In this document: one piece after another, positions 15,454-23,711 of the stretch
Layout of the letters: every line of letters starts with the position of its first letter
Position numbering within the stretch: the stretch's first letter is position 1
Origin: AG25 sp035517615
GTDB taxonomy: Bacteria; Gemmatimonadota; Gemmatimonadetes; Gemmatimonadales; GWC2-71-9
Assembly (NCBI GenBank): GCA_035517615.1
Contig: DATIYM010000036.1
Coordinates: forward strand, 1-25,592
Direction of reading: 5' to 3'
Length of the DNA stretch: 25,592 bases
The notes under the pieces: model-generated
Told to the model about the DNA's origin: nothing
Seen by the model: the letters and a program-made list of their open reading frames with translations, nothing else
Databases searched by the model: none
Translations under genes and position numbers: made by a program

Positions 15454-16928
15454 CGCTCCGTTCGCTCGTGCTGGCCCCGCTCTTCGTAATCCCCGCGGCG
15501 CTCGCCGCCCAGGGGGCCGAGCCGCTTCGGAAGCCCGACGTGGTCCGGCTGCTCTCGAATCCCGTGATTCCAAAAACCGAGGTCGCCGATTTGATCCGGC
15601 GCAATTGTCTCGCGTTTGAACCGAGCGAGCGCGACTGGGCCGATCTGCGCGCGCTCGGAGCCTCGGCCGACGTGCTCGCGAGCATTGGCGGATGCAGGGA
15701 GCGTCATGCGGCGCCGGTGGCAGCGGCAGCGCTCGTCGCCTCGCCGTTGACGGCGCAGGTGGAAGCACCCGCGGGTGGAGAAGCGAGCGTGGCGATTCTC
15801 TTCAAGCGCGCCGGACTGGTTCGCGCGGGCATCGATGTCCTGCTGCGTGGTCAGGGATTCGAGTCGGGTGCGACGACGGATGAAAACGGGATTGCCCGCT
15901 TCCACTTCCTGGTGGGCCGCCGCGCGGGCACGTACACCCTGAACGCCGCGCTGCCTGTGGGAGCGGCGATCACCAATGCCCGGCCCATCACTCTCGTGGT
16001 GCATCCCGGGGCTCCGGCGGTGGCGACGGTTCAACCCGCTCAACTCGATCTCATCAATTCCCCCAGCGACGCGCCCCTCACCGTCACGGCCGTCGTCGCG
16101 GATACGTTCGGGAACACGTTCGCTCGCGAAGCGGTGCAGCTGCGCGGCGATCCCCTGGGCTCCCATTCGATTGCCCAGGCGACCGACTCGTCCGGCACCG
16201 TGGTGTTCTCGATCGCACGTCTCGCGATTCGACGAGCTGGCACCCTCGCGGTGGTGATTCGCGGCGACCAGCTGGCTCAGCTGCCCGTGCTGTATTCCGA
16301 TGAGGTCTCCGACACCCGATCGGGATTCGTCAGCGGCGCCGTGCTCGGCGGCATCGTGCGGAAGCGGTTGAGCGAGCCGTTGACCTTCGAGGTGCGCAGC
16401 ATGACCGGACGACCGCTCGCGGGCCGGGTCGTGGCGTTCCGGGGCGACAATGCCGACGTAACGCCGGATAGCGCCCTCACGGATTCCTCGGGGCGGGTGC
16501 GCGTTACCGTGACGCTGGGGATGCAGGCGGGAACGGCCACCGTGACCGGAACAGCCGATTCGGTGCGGAAGAGCGTATCGCTTCGCGTCGAGCCAAGCGC
16601 CGATGCGGTCGTGATGATCGAGCAGAATGGCATTCGCGTGGACGGCGGCAGCATCGTGGTGCCCGTGGACACGCCATTCGTCCTGCGGGTATCCGCTCGG
16701 GATGCTTACGGCAACGCGCTGACGTTGGGGAGCTTGGTGCGAGGGCTCGAGCAGATGCGCCAGCAATTCAATGTCGACCCGCGCCTGTTGCGGATCGTGC
16801 GAGTCGACTCGAGCAGTACGGCGGCTACCTTGACGTTCTTCCCCGCGGGGCTCGGAAAGGCCACCCTGAGGATCGCGGACGCCAGCGTTTCAGTCGCGGT
16901 GGTCCGCTCGAGAACCGCGAGCCACTAG
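15438..16928 (+). CDS. Secreted protein with Ig-like (Big_1-type) domain
   Basis: A 496-aa protein from GTG 15438. A signal peptide is clear (RSLVLAPLFVIPAALA, cleavage near residue 23-25). Residues 30-90 form a small helical module with Cys57 and Cys86 (VVRLLSN..TEVADLIRRNCLAF). Three beta-sandwich-like regions follow: about 112-190, with GLVRAGIDVLLRGQGFESGATTDENG; about 195-285; and about 310-395. The last, with RPLAGRVVAFRGDNADVTPDSALTDSSGRVRVTVTLG, is a Big_1/invasin-like fold. The C-terminal ~80 residues resemble another Ig-like strand set. No anchor is seen, so the protein is periplasmic, outer-membrane associated or secreted. Function is not assignable. It is convergent with the kinase-like gene (4-bp overlap). 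Confidence 0.82.
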   Translation: MPTPVTLRSLVLAPLFVIPAALAAQGAEPLRKPDVVRLLSNPVIPKTEVADLIRRNCLAFEPSERDWADLRALGASADVLASIGGCRERHAAPVAAAALVASPLTAQVEAPAGGEASVAILFKRAGLVRAGIDVLLRGQGFESGATTDENGIARFHFLVGRRAGTYTLNAALPVGAAITNARPITLVVHPGAPAVATVQPAQLDLINSPSDAPLTVTAVVADTFGNTFAREAVQLRGDPLGSHSIAQATDSSGTVVFSIARLAIRRAGTLAVVIRGDQLAQLPVLYSDEVSDTRSGFVSGAVLGGIVRKRLSEPLTFEVRSMTGRPLAGRVVAFRGDNADVTPDSALTDSSGRVRVTVTLGMQAGTATVTGTADSVRKSVSLRVEPSADAVVMIEQNGIRVDGGSIVVPVDTPFVLRVSARDAYGNALTLGSLVRGLEQMRQQFNVDPRLLRIVRVDSSSTAATLTFFPAGLGKATLRIADASVSVAVVRSRTASH

Positions 16929-18019
16929 ACCGCTCGAGGCTCCCGCCAAATCGGAAGGTCCAGCTCGAACGCGTAGCGCTGGCCGTCGACCTTCAGGTCC
17001 GACCCCATCCCCTCGATCAAATCGGCGCAGAGCGTGAGCCACAGCTCGCGCTGGCCGCGCGGCGCGGGCCGGTAACTGTGCCACGCACCGCGCTCCGCGT
17101 CCGCGAAGTCCGCGCTGTGCTCGATGGTAAAGCGGATGCGGTCGACGCCCACTTCTTCGGCGGCAAGCAGCGCGCTCGTGGGCTCACTCGTCTGCACCGC
17201 ATGCGCCGCCAGATTCAGCAACACCCGCGTGAGACAGACGGGATGCCCCACGCGCGTCGAGGCCGACGGAAGCGCGAATCGCAACGTCAGCGGCGTGGCG
17301 CCAGTGATCGGCTGCAGGTGGTCGCGCACCGATTCGAGCAGACCCTGGATCGAAAACGGCACGGGATCGTCTGCGGCTCGATCGGCGCCGCGCCGGGCGA
17401 GGTCCATGGCGTCGCTCATGACCGATCGTAACGCAAGCGCCGCGCCGTAGATCAACCCGAGCTGCTTGCGCTGCGTCTCGTTGACGGGTCCGCTCAACTC
17501 GCGCTCGAGCGTCTCAGCCAAGAAGAGAATGGAATCGAGCGGAGACCTGGCGTTCTGCGCGATCGCCAGAAAGAGATCGAGGCTGCCGGATCCGGTCTGC
17601 GGATTGAGCAGTGGACGAGACTCGAGCGGCTCGATGACGCGGCGCAGCCGATCGATGTCCGCCAGAATGCCCAGGACTTCGCCGGCAGCGGCACGGTCGC
17701 GCGATCCGGTGTGGATCACGTCGTCGCGCAACGCATCGAGCAGCTCACGCGCGAGGGGCGCGCGCAGCCGGCGATCGAGGCGGGCGCCCGGGGCCGTCCG
17801 AACCCAGTGCACGCTCGCGGCCAGCGCTCGCGTCAGCTCGGCCAGCTCCTCGGGAGCGGCGAGGCCCCGCTTCTCAGCGTCCAACGACACGCGCTCCGCG
17901 GCCGCTCGAAGGATCCGCTGAGCCACGACCGATGATCCCGTCGTAGGCCCGGCGTGTCCCACGTGAGCGGTAACAGCAGTGCTCGTTCCTCGAAAAGCCG
18001 CGCGCTCCTGTGCCATCAT
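16925..18019 (-). CDS. Degenerate histidine-kinase-like protein lacking the phosphoacceptor His
   Basis: A 364-aa soluble protein from ATG 18019. The centre (about 147-210) follows a HisKA dimerisation helix pair: FLAIAQNARSPLDSILFLAETLERELSG matches the usual FLA..SHELRTPL..I, but the phosphoacceptor position is Gln155 and the next residue Asn156. The ATPase part has only remnants: an N-box-like RVLLNLAAHAVQTSE with His where the Mg-binding Asn is expected, and no DxGxG. The C-terminus LWLTLCADLIEGMGSDLKV keeps the last helix/strand of the fold. It therefore probably cannot autophosphorylate, and may act as a scaffold or regulator. It lies 80 bp after the receiver-GGDEF gene on the same strand and shares its presumed transcript. 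Confidence 0.75.
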   Translation of the reverse strand: MMAQERAAFRGTSTAVTAHVGHAGPTTGSSVVAQRILRAAAERVSLDAEKRGLAAPEELAELTRALAASVHWVRTAPGARLDRRLRAPLARELLDALRDDVIHTGSRDRAAAGEVLGILADIDRLRRVIEPLESRPLLNPQTGSGSLDLFLAIAQNARSPLDSILFLAETLERELSGPVNETQRKQLGLIYGAALALRSVMSDAMDLARRGADRAADDPVPFSIQGLLESVRDHLQPITGATPLTLRFALPSASTRVGHPVCLTRVLLNLAAHAVQTSEPTSALLAAEEVGVDRIRFTIEHSADFADAERGAWHSYRPAPRGQRELWLTLCADLIEGMGSDLKVDGQRYAFELDLPIWREPRAV

Positions 18020-18099
18020 GCAGAGGAAAAGGGCGAGGAAATGTATCCCTCACTCGCCGTTACGCTAGGTGTCTTGCTAGGCCGGCGCAGGGGCATTTC

Positions 18100-19092
18100 C
18101 TAGGTGTGGCTCGCCGCTCCGTGGCCGTTTCCGTGGTAGCGCTCGATGCGGCTCGCGTTGCGAGCGACCCGGGCCTGCTCGAGCGCCGCCCGCGCGTGGC
18201 GCAGGAGGTCGGCGGGTTGGGGAGGGGAGCCGAACTCATCGAGGACCTCAAATCCGGCGTGCACCGAGACGCGCGGCAGTGGAACGGACGTGACGAGCGG
18301 GGTGGTTTCGACCACGCCGGTGAGCCGCTCGAACAGCTTGAGAGCGCCCTCGGCATTGGTCGCGGGAGCGAGCACGGCGAACTCGTTTTCGCCAAACCGG
18401 CCGATCGAATCGGACAGCCGTCCGCGACTGTGCAACAGTCCCGCCACGCGATCGCCTACTTCGGGAGCGCCTGAGGTCGACGCCGCACTGTCTTCGAGCT
18501 GCGGATCCGCCGCGAGCACGACGCAGGTGAGGGGAGCCCGGCGGCGCACCGCGTCGGCGAGCAGCTCTTCGACGCGACGCTCGATGCCGCGGCGGCTGTA
18601 CAGTCCGCTCTTGGGGTCGAGAAGCGCGGCGTCACGCGCCTGATCGAATTCGCGCTTCGAAAGCACGAACGATTCGAGCTTGAGGAGCAGTTCTTCGGCG
18701 TCGAATGGAAACGGAACGACGTCCCACGCTCCGGCCCGCAGCGCGTCGAGCCGTTCCGCGCGTAACAGCGGCGCTGCGCCCATCACGAGGATCGGCGTGC
18801 TGCGCGAGACGGCGCGAGAATCGAGCAGCTCACGACAGATGTCGGCGGGAGATCCATCGGGCAGCTTGGACCAAATCCAGCACACGTCCGGCGCAAGCCG
18901 CCGAGCAGTCACGACCGCAGCCGCGCCGGTGCGCACGAGCACCACCTGGTATCCCGCGGGCTGGAGCACGCTGTGCAGCGCGGTAGCGGGCCAGTGATCA
19001 GCGCACGCCACCAAGGCAAGTCGCTCTTGCGTCGGTGCGCTCAGTGATCCCTCGGGTCGAGCAGCAACACTTGGGTCAGCGCCGCGGAGCAC
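18100..19092 (-). CDS. Receiver-GGDEF protein with degenerate active sites
   Basis: A 330-aa protein. Residues 24-145 fit a receiver fold (LALVACADH, TPILVMGA, GAWDVVPFPFDAEEL), but the phosphoacceptor Asp position is Trp74 (IWSKLP instead of LLD..LP) and the acidic pair is reduced. Residues 150-325 fit a GGDEF domain (LLDPKSGLYSRRGIERRVEELL), but the active-site loop is RFGENEF (234-238), with the second Gly replaced by Glu and the catalytic Asp by Asn. It should neither accept phosphate normally nor make c-di-GMP. It may instead bind nucleotide or a partner. It lies between the LuxR-type regulator and the kinase-like gene, same strand. A c-di-GMP riboswitch occurs elsewhere in the window. 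Confidence 0.82.
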   Translation of the reverse strand: MLRGADPSVAARPEGSLSAPTQERLALVACADHWPATALHSVLQPAGYQVVLVRTGAAAVVTARRLAPDVCWIWSKLPDGSPADICRELLDSRAVSRSTPILVMGAAPLLRAERLDALRAGAWDVVPFPFDAEELLLKLESFVLSKREFDQARDAALLDPKSGLYSRRGIERRVEELLADAVRRRAPLTCVVLAADPQLEDSAASTSGAPEVGDRVAGLLHSRGRLSDSIGRFGENEFAVLAPATNAEGALKLFERLTGVVETTPLVTSVPLPRVSVHAGFEVLDEFGSPPQPADLLRHARAALEQARVARNASRIERYHGNGHGAASHT

Positions 19093-19203
19093 CTAGTCTC
19101 CCCCGGAAACAATTCCGGGACAAGGGCGATGTTCGTCACAACATGCTGCACAAGAGTACGACAAGAATGGAACGCGAAACCGCTGGGGCGATACTGGGCA
19201 TAA

Positions 19204-19233
19204 CCCCGGGCGCGACCCCGGAATCACCCGGGG
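19204..19233 (-). terminator. Weak G+C hairpin after the response-regulator gene
   Basis: CCCCGGG (19204-19210) and CCCGGGG (19227-19233) are complementary, with a competing inner CCCCGG/CCGGGG pairing. The hairpin lies just after the regulator stop on the minus strand. There is no U-tract, so termination is doubtful. Confidence 0.25.
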
Positions 19234-19238
19234 AGACA

Positions 19239-19919
19239 TTATGCCGAGATCAGACCCTCCCGGATTGCGTATCGCACCAGCCCGGCCGTGTTGTGAATCT
19301 GCAGCTTCTCCATTACGCGTCCCCGATGGAACTCGGCCGTCTTCACACTGATTCCCAGCTGTTCCCCGATTTCCTTGTTCGACCGTCCTTCGGCCACGAG
19401 CTGGACGACCTCGCGCTCACGCGGGGAAAGTGATTTGCGTCCCTCGGCATCCTCGGTGACACACGCTTCGACCATGGCTTTGGAGGCGGTGGGCGTGAGA
19501 TACAATCCGCCGCGCGACACCGCGCGAATCGCCTCGAGCAGCTCTTCGTAGCGCTGCATCTTCATGACGAAGCCGCGCACGCCGGCGCGCACCGCCTGGA
19601 GCGCGAAGCGAGTGTCGGTGATTCCGCTGAGGAGAATGATTGCCGTTCCGGGAGCGGCGGCGGTAATCTCGCGCGCCGCCTCGACGCCGTTCAGTCCCGG
19701 CATGGCGAAATCGAGGATCACGACATCGACGGAAAGTTCGAGCGCGGCGCGAACGGCATCCTTGCCGTCGGCGGCTTCCGCAACGACCTCGATCCCCTCG
19801 CGCTCGAGCAGTGCCTTCAGACCCTCGCGGACGGCGAGATGGTCGTCGGCGAGCAAAATTCGGAGGCGGTCGGTTTTCGGATCGGTCACATGGCCTGCTG
19901 CAGCGGCATGGCTTGGCAT
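19239..19919 (-). CDS. LuxR/NarL-family response regulator
   Basis: A 226-aa protein with an unusually good ribosome binding site (GGGAGGGG, 4 bases before ATG 19919). The receiver domain (about 19-135) is complete: acidic D25-D26, phosphoacceptor D70 in VVILDFAMPGLNG, Ser98 and Lys120. The C-terminal DNA-binding domain (about 164-226) has the LuxR pattern LSPREREVVQLVAEGRSNKEIGEQLGISVKTAEFHRGRVMEKL. It should be a phosphorylation-controlled transcription factor. The kinase-like gene downstream cannot be a normal partner because it lacks the His, so the true kinase is probably elsewhere or the regulator is controlled otherwise. It lies 87 bp downstream of the deacetylase gene and 146 bp upstream of the GGDEF gene. 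Confidence 0.94.
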   Translation of the reverse strand: MPSHAAAAGHVTDPKTDRLRILLADDHLAVREGLKALLEREGIEVVAEAADGKDAVRAALELSVDVVILDFAMPGLNGVEAAREITAAAPGTAIILLSGITDTRFALQAVRAGVRGFVMKMQRYEELLEAIRAVSRGGLYLTPTASKAMVEACVTEDAEGRKSLSPREREVVQLVAEGRSNKEIGEQLGISVKTAEFHRGRVMEKLQIHNTAGLVRYAIREGLISA

Positions 19920-20006
19920 AAGTCCCCTCCCTGCGCCACTACGGTATCCGCCGGGCGCCCTTCCGGCAAGACGGCGGCATGGGGCAGGGTGAGGATTTCC
20001 CTGCGC

Positions 20007-21032
20007 TCAGGTTCGAACCTGGGCTGTCTCGGGGTGAGGCTCGTCACGTCGTAGCCGCGGCACCAGCGCCTGCGCCGCCTCGAGAACTGTGCAAAATGCA
20101 AGGTCGGCGATCGCGCTGATTTCTTCGAGAAACGTCTCGACCTTGCCATACAGCGCATCCACGTCCGCCTTTCCGGGGGTAAAGGGGGACAGCCCGGGTT
20201 GGAGACTCGGGCTGTGCCACGTCAGATGAAGATGCTCCAGTCCTTCCGCAACGATCCGCCGGCCCAGGGTCACCATTTCTGACGCGGATTGCAGTTCGGG
20301 ACTCAGGATGATGCGCTGCACGACTCCGAGGCGGGCCAGGGCGCCGGTCAAATGCAAGCGTCGTAGCATCGGAGCTTGAAGGGTACGGTACAGCGGAGCC
20401 CAGAAGGACCACGGGCGATGGCTGAAGCCGCATGAGATCGGCACTTCGATCAATGGGCCGCACGGTGATGCGCGCGTGACGTCGTGGGGATCGAGCCGGT
20501 AGACCGAAATTGGTGCGCCCACAAACGATGGCCCGTCGTCGTACTCGCGCCAGCTGATGTACGGCGTGACACTTGAATCCACGGTATATCCGCACTCCGT
20601 CAGCGCCGCGACCGTGTCCCGCCCGATACCGTACCGCCCGGTGCGGAAACTCTTCGGTGGCGCGCCGAGCGGAGCGGTCAGCGCTTCAGTGAGCGTGCGC
20701 AGCTTCTCGAACTGCAGGTCGCCCGGCAGATTCTTGGTCATCGTGTTGCGCGGAGTGAACGGTTCCCGAAGCGGCGGAGTGTTCCAGGGATGGAGGTGTC
20801 CACCAACCTCCACGCGATCCGACGCCGCGAGACCGGCGATCAGATCCCGCGCCCATGCCGTCGTCATCACCTGATAGCTGGCGAAGTACGTGCCGCGGAT
20901 GCCGAGCCGTTCGAAGAAGCGGTCGAGCCGCGGCAACTCGCGGATGTTCTCGACCGTAACGCCCGACCGCGCCGGTTCCCAGTTATCCTCTTCGGTGTCG
21001 ATCGATACGACGACTGACACTCGCCGTGTCAT
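20007..21032 (-). CDS. Polysaccharide deacetylase family protein (WalW-like)
   Basis: A 341-aa cytoplasmic-looking protein of the NodB superfamily, in the WalW-like subgroup. Visible motifs: VVSIDTEEDNW with D12 at the first catalytic position; a TYFASYQV strand (48-55); VGGHLHPWNTPP with metal-type H79 and H81; FRTGRYGIG (about residue 130), the Arg loop; and LTWHSPSL late in the protein. The subgroup acts on cell-surface or exopolysaccharide sugars, but substrates are mostly unknown. It is the last gene of the four-gene minus run SGNH - ATP-grasp - flavin oxidoreductase - deacetylase, 16 bp after the flavoprotein. It is clearly a different subgroup from the deacetylase at 2486-3400. Confidence 0.85.
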   Translation of the reverse strand: MTRRVSVVVSIDTEEDNWEPARSGVTVENIRELPRLDRFFERLGIRGTYFASYQVMTTAWARDLIAGLAASDRVEVGGHLHPWNTPPLREPFTPRNTMTKNLPGDLQFEKLRTLTEALTAPLGAPPKSFRTGRYGIGRDTVAALTECGYTVDSSVTPYISWREYDDGPSFVGAPISVYRLDPHDVTRASPCGPLIEVPISCGFSHRPWSFWAPLYRTLQAPMLRRLHLTGALARLGVVQRIILSPELQSASEMVTLGRRIVAEGLEHLHLTWHSPSLQPGLSPFTPGKADVDALYGKVETFLEEISAIADLAFCTVLEAAQALVPRLRRDEPHPETAQVRT

Positions 21033-21048
21033 CGCACTTCACATCGAT

Positions 21049-22287
21049 TCACACGCTTCCCTGCGTGACGACCGTATGCCGGAGCGCGGGACGGGGCAGC
21101 ACCGTGCGACGGCCGGCGAGCTGCCGCTCGACGGCCGCCGCCACGCGGCGTGATGCCGCCGGGCACCCGGCCACGAACCGATACAGCGGGCCGAAGGTGC
21201 GGATTGAGCTGAAGCCGATGAAGTACAGCCCCGGAACGGAGCTTTCGAACCAGTGCGAGAGCAGCGGGCTGCCCCGGTAGGTCTGAATCGCCTCGCGCAA
21301 GGGCGGATTGATCCACCCGAGGCGGGTGAGATCGGGACGGAAGCCCGTGGCGAGCACCACATGTTCGACGTCCACCGCATCGCCGTTCGAGAGCGTCGCG
21401 CGCACCATGCCGAACCCCAGCGGTTCGAAGCGCAGCACTGTGCACGCCTCATGGAGGGCGACCTTGCCGATGACGCGATGGCGCAACCAATCGCTCGCGC
21501 CCGAGAAATAGCGCGCGTTGTAGCGGTCCTTCCCTGACTGCGGGAAGCGGTAAAACAAGTATGGAAGGTGGTCGAGGCCCCAGTTGACCCATCCGGGAGC
21601 GATCCCTGCCTTGGGCGCGAGCATTTTCTCCCACAGGCTCCGCTCCAGCACGTGGTCCGGTTCGAGCCACGCGATCGGTCGCCGGGCCACGAGATGCGCC
21701 TGCGCTCCGCCCTCGGCGAGCAACGCCGCGTATTCGACGGCGCTCTGGCCGCCGCCGACGATCATGACGCGCTTGCCGCGGAACCGTTCGAAGTCGGCAT
21801 GTTCGCTCGAATGGGACACGAGGTCCGGTGGCAGCTCCGCGAACTCGGCCGGACGGTGCGCGTACCCGGTCAGGCCCGTCGCCATCACGACGGCCTGAGC
21901 CCCGAGCTCGCGTCCATCCTCGAGCACCAGACGGAAATGGCCGTTCCCTCGTTCGACAGTCGCGACCAGCGTCTCATCCACATCGGGCACCACGTTGCGT
22001 TGGAACCAGAGACCGTAGTCCACGAACGCCTGGCGCGGCATGGGGTAGCCGGCCTTGTAGGGAGAGACGTCGAAGAAGCGCGCGAAGCTGTACCGGCCAC
22101 GCGGATCGGACAGGTTTGTCGCCCACCAGTGTGAGCGCAGGACCATTCCCTTGGGCATGTGCGTGCGCCACGAATCAAGCGTCTTTCCAAACACCCCGAC
22201 GGAGAGACCGCGACCGGCGAGGTGCGCGGCGGTCGAGAGGCCGTAGGGTCCCGCACCGACGACCACCGCGTCGAACATCTGGCTCAT
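21049..22287 (-). CDS. FAD/NAD(P)-dependent oxidoreductase (flavin monooxygenase-like)
   Basis: A 412-aa two-dinucleotide-binding flavoprotein. The FAD site is VVVGAGPYGLSTA (GxGxxG at 11-16); a first ATG motif is VVMATGLTG (134-140); the NADPH site is VMIVGGGQSAVEYAALL (173-189); the second ATG motif is VVLATGFRPDL near 325. The SHWWATNLSDPRGRYSF region (51-67) resembles flavin-containing/Baeyer-Villiger or N-hydroxylating monooxygenases, but the FMO fingerprint is not complete. The substrate is unknown. Its start overlaps the ATP-grasp stop (ATGA), so the two are translationally coupled, suggesting that the oxidised and ligated product is the same molecule. Confidence 0.86.
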   Translation of the reverse strand: MSQMFDAVVVGAGPYGLSTAAHLAGRGLSVGVFGKTLDSWRTHMPKGMVLRSHWWATNLSDPRGRYSFARFFDVSPYKAGYPMPRQAFVDYGLWFQRNVVPDVDETLVATVERGNGHFRLVLEDGRELGAQAVVMATGLTGYAHRPAEFAELPPDLVSHSSEHADFERFRGKRVMIVGGGQSAVEYAALLAEGGAQAHLVARRPIAWLEPDHVLERSLWEKMLAPKAGIAPGWVNWGLDHLPYLFYRFPQSGKDRYNARYFSGASDWLRHRVIGKVALHEACTVLRFEPLGFGMVRATLSNGDAVDVEHVVLATGFRPDLTRLGWINPPLREAIQTYRGSPLLSHWFESSVPGLYFIGFSSIRTFGPLYRFVAGCPAASRRVAAAVERQLAGRRTVLPRPALRHTVVTQGSV

Positions 22288-23561
22288 GCGAAGCTTTTCC
22301 TTACCCGGGTGACGATGCGATCGAGCGCGTACCGGGTGAAGTTCGCGCTCGCGCGAAGTGCAGGTCGCGGATCGCGATGATCCGCGTAGTCATAGCTCAT
22401 GGGCGTGAAGAAGCTGGCGCCGAAGTCCAGCAGGGCGCGAAACGGCGAGGTGACCCCCGGGCGGCCGCGCTCGCCGATCGTCTCGATGGTCGTCATTATG
22501 TCGCCACCGAGATGCCGCATCCACCGGCCCTGCGCGTATCCTGCGGCTTTGGGGAGCGCGGCGCCCGACGCCCACTGATAGAGGAGATAGGGAAAATCCA
22601 CCCCGCTGCGCACCGCGACCTCCACAGATGCCGAGAGCCGCGGATTGATTTCCATCAGGTAAGGGACACCGAGCGCATCACGGCGGAACTCGACCTCGGA
22701 ATATCCGTCCAGTCCGATCGCTTGCACGAGCGACTCGGCGAACCCGCCGATATCGTCCGGAATCGCAATGCTTTGCCTGATGATCGATTCGCCGCCCAGC
22801 GGCGGCCGTGTTCGCCGAGCCCACTGCGCAAAGCGGGCGTGGACAACGCCCTTCGAAAGGAGGAAGCTCACCGCCTCGCGTCGGCCCGTAAGGAACTGCT
22901 GGAATAGTGCCGTCCCCCCGCCGCCCGTCATAGCCGCGGCCACGTACCGGGCCTCATCGGCCGTCGTCGCGAGCCGCGGGCCCATCCACGTCCCAGTGGT
23001 CCCTCGGCCCGAAGATACCCATGACTCATCAGGCTTGAGCACAGCCGGCAGACCGATCTCTCTCAACGCAGTGGAAACATCCGCGTCCCCGCGGATCGTG
23101 ACCGCGCGGGGGATAGGGATCCCGAGCTGCCGCGCCACGGCCAGCGTGCGCTCTTTACTGACGGCAATTGCGAGCGCAGGCTCCGGAGCAAGCGCCACCT
23201 GTGCCAGCGCGTCCAGTCGCGCGCGGTGCCGCCGCAGCAGGGCGATCGTGCCGTCGTGAGACGTGATCACCACCGGCCGGTCGGTGGAGCGCAGCACTTC
23301 CTCCAGATGGACGAGATAGGCTTCCGTTCCCTCCGACGCCGAAAACACCAGCGCTTCACGACACCAGCGCGATGCAAACGTCGGGACGCGATCTTCGGTA
23401 TCCACGGCCGCAACGTGGAACCCACGACGACCGAGCGAGCGGACTGCGACTAGCGATTGCCTGAGCCGCGCGTTGAGTATCAGCGCATCACAAGGTCGTC
23501 TCGTCGCTGCTCCAGCGCCGAGGATCGGAGAGGCCGCCATGGTCGATGTTTCCATGTTCAC
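22284..23561 (-). CDS. ATP-grasp carboxylate-amine ligase-like enzyme
   Basis: A 425-aa protein from GTG 23561 (ATG 23555 is an alternative). A pre-ATP-grasp Rossmann-like region (26-110, DALILNARLRQSLVAVRSLGRRG) is followed by the ATP-grasp core: KERTLAVARQLGIPIP (136-151), VLKPDES with nucleotide-binding K176, LFQQFLTGRREAVSFLL, EVEFRRD (289-295) and the Mg site MEINPRLSAS with E304, N306 and R308. The C-terminal 90 residues contain RWMRHLGGD. The family forms amide or peptide bonds through acyl-phosphate intermediates and resembles the carbamoyl-phosphate-synthase type ligases found in surface glycan or amino-acid ligase loci. Substrate unknown. Coupled to the flavoprotein gene. Confidence 0.87.
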   Translation of the reverse strand: MNMETSTMAASPILGAGAATRRPCDALILNARLRQSLVAVRSLGRRGFHVAAVDTEDRVPTFASRWCREALVFSASEGTEAYLVHLEEVLRSTDRPVVITSHDGTIALLRRHRARLDALAQVALAPEPALAIAVSKERTLAVARQLGIPIPRAVTIRGDADVSTALREIGLPAVLKPDESWVSSGRGTTGTWMGPRLATTADEARYVAAAMTGGGGTALFQQFLTGRREAVSFLLSKGVVHARFAQWARRTRPPLGGESIIRQSIAIPDDIGGFAESLVQAIGLDGYSEVEFRRDALGVPYLMEINPRLSASVEVAVRSGVDFPYLLYQWASGAALPKAAGYAQGRWMRHLGGDIMTTIETIGERGRPGVTSPFRALLDFGASFFTPMSYDYADHRDPRPALRASANFTRYALDRIVTRVRKSFA

Positions 23562-23711
23562 TCTCGCGCCTCGGCAAGAGGCGGGCTATGCCTACGCTAT
23601 CGATCAGTACCGCGTTATCCCCATGAAATCAAAAGGGATTGCCCCCGGTTTGAACATGCGTGCCTGACGGCCTGTTGCGAGCCTGCTACAGGTGGCGATC
23701 GAACTTTCCAG

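Noticed and set aside
15393..16766. 457-codon minus-strand open frame
   Set aside because: Shadow of the secreted Ig-like protein; rich in His, Arg and Gly with no domain or signal.
20008..20021. Palindrome CAGGTTCGAACCTG resembling a tRNA T-arm or att site
   Set aside because: It overlaps the deacetylase stop codon, no tRNA acceptor or anticodon arm surrounds it, and no integrase is present.
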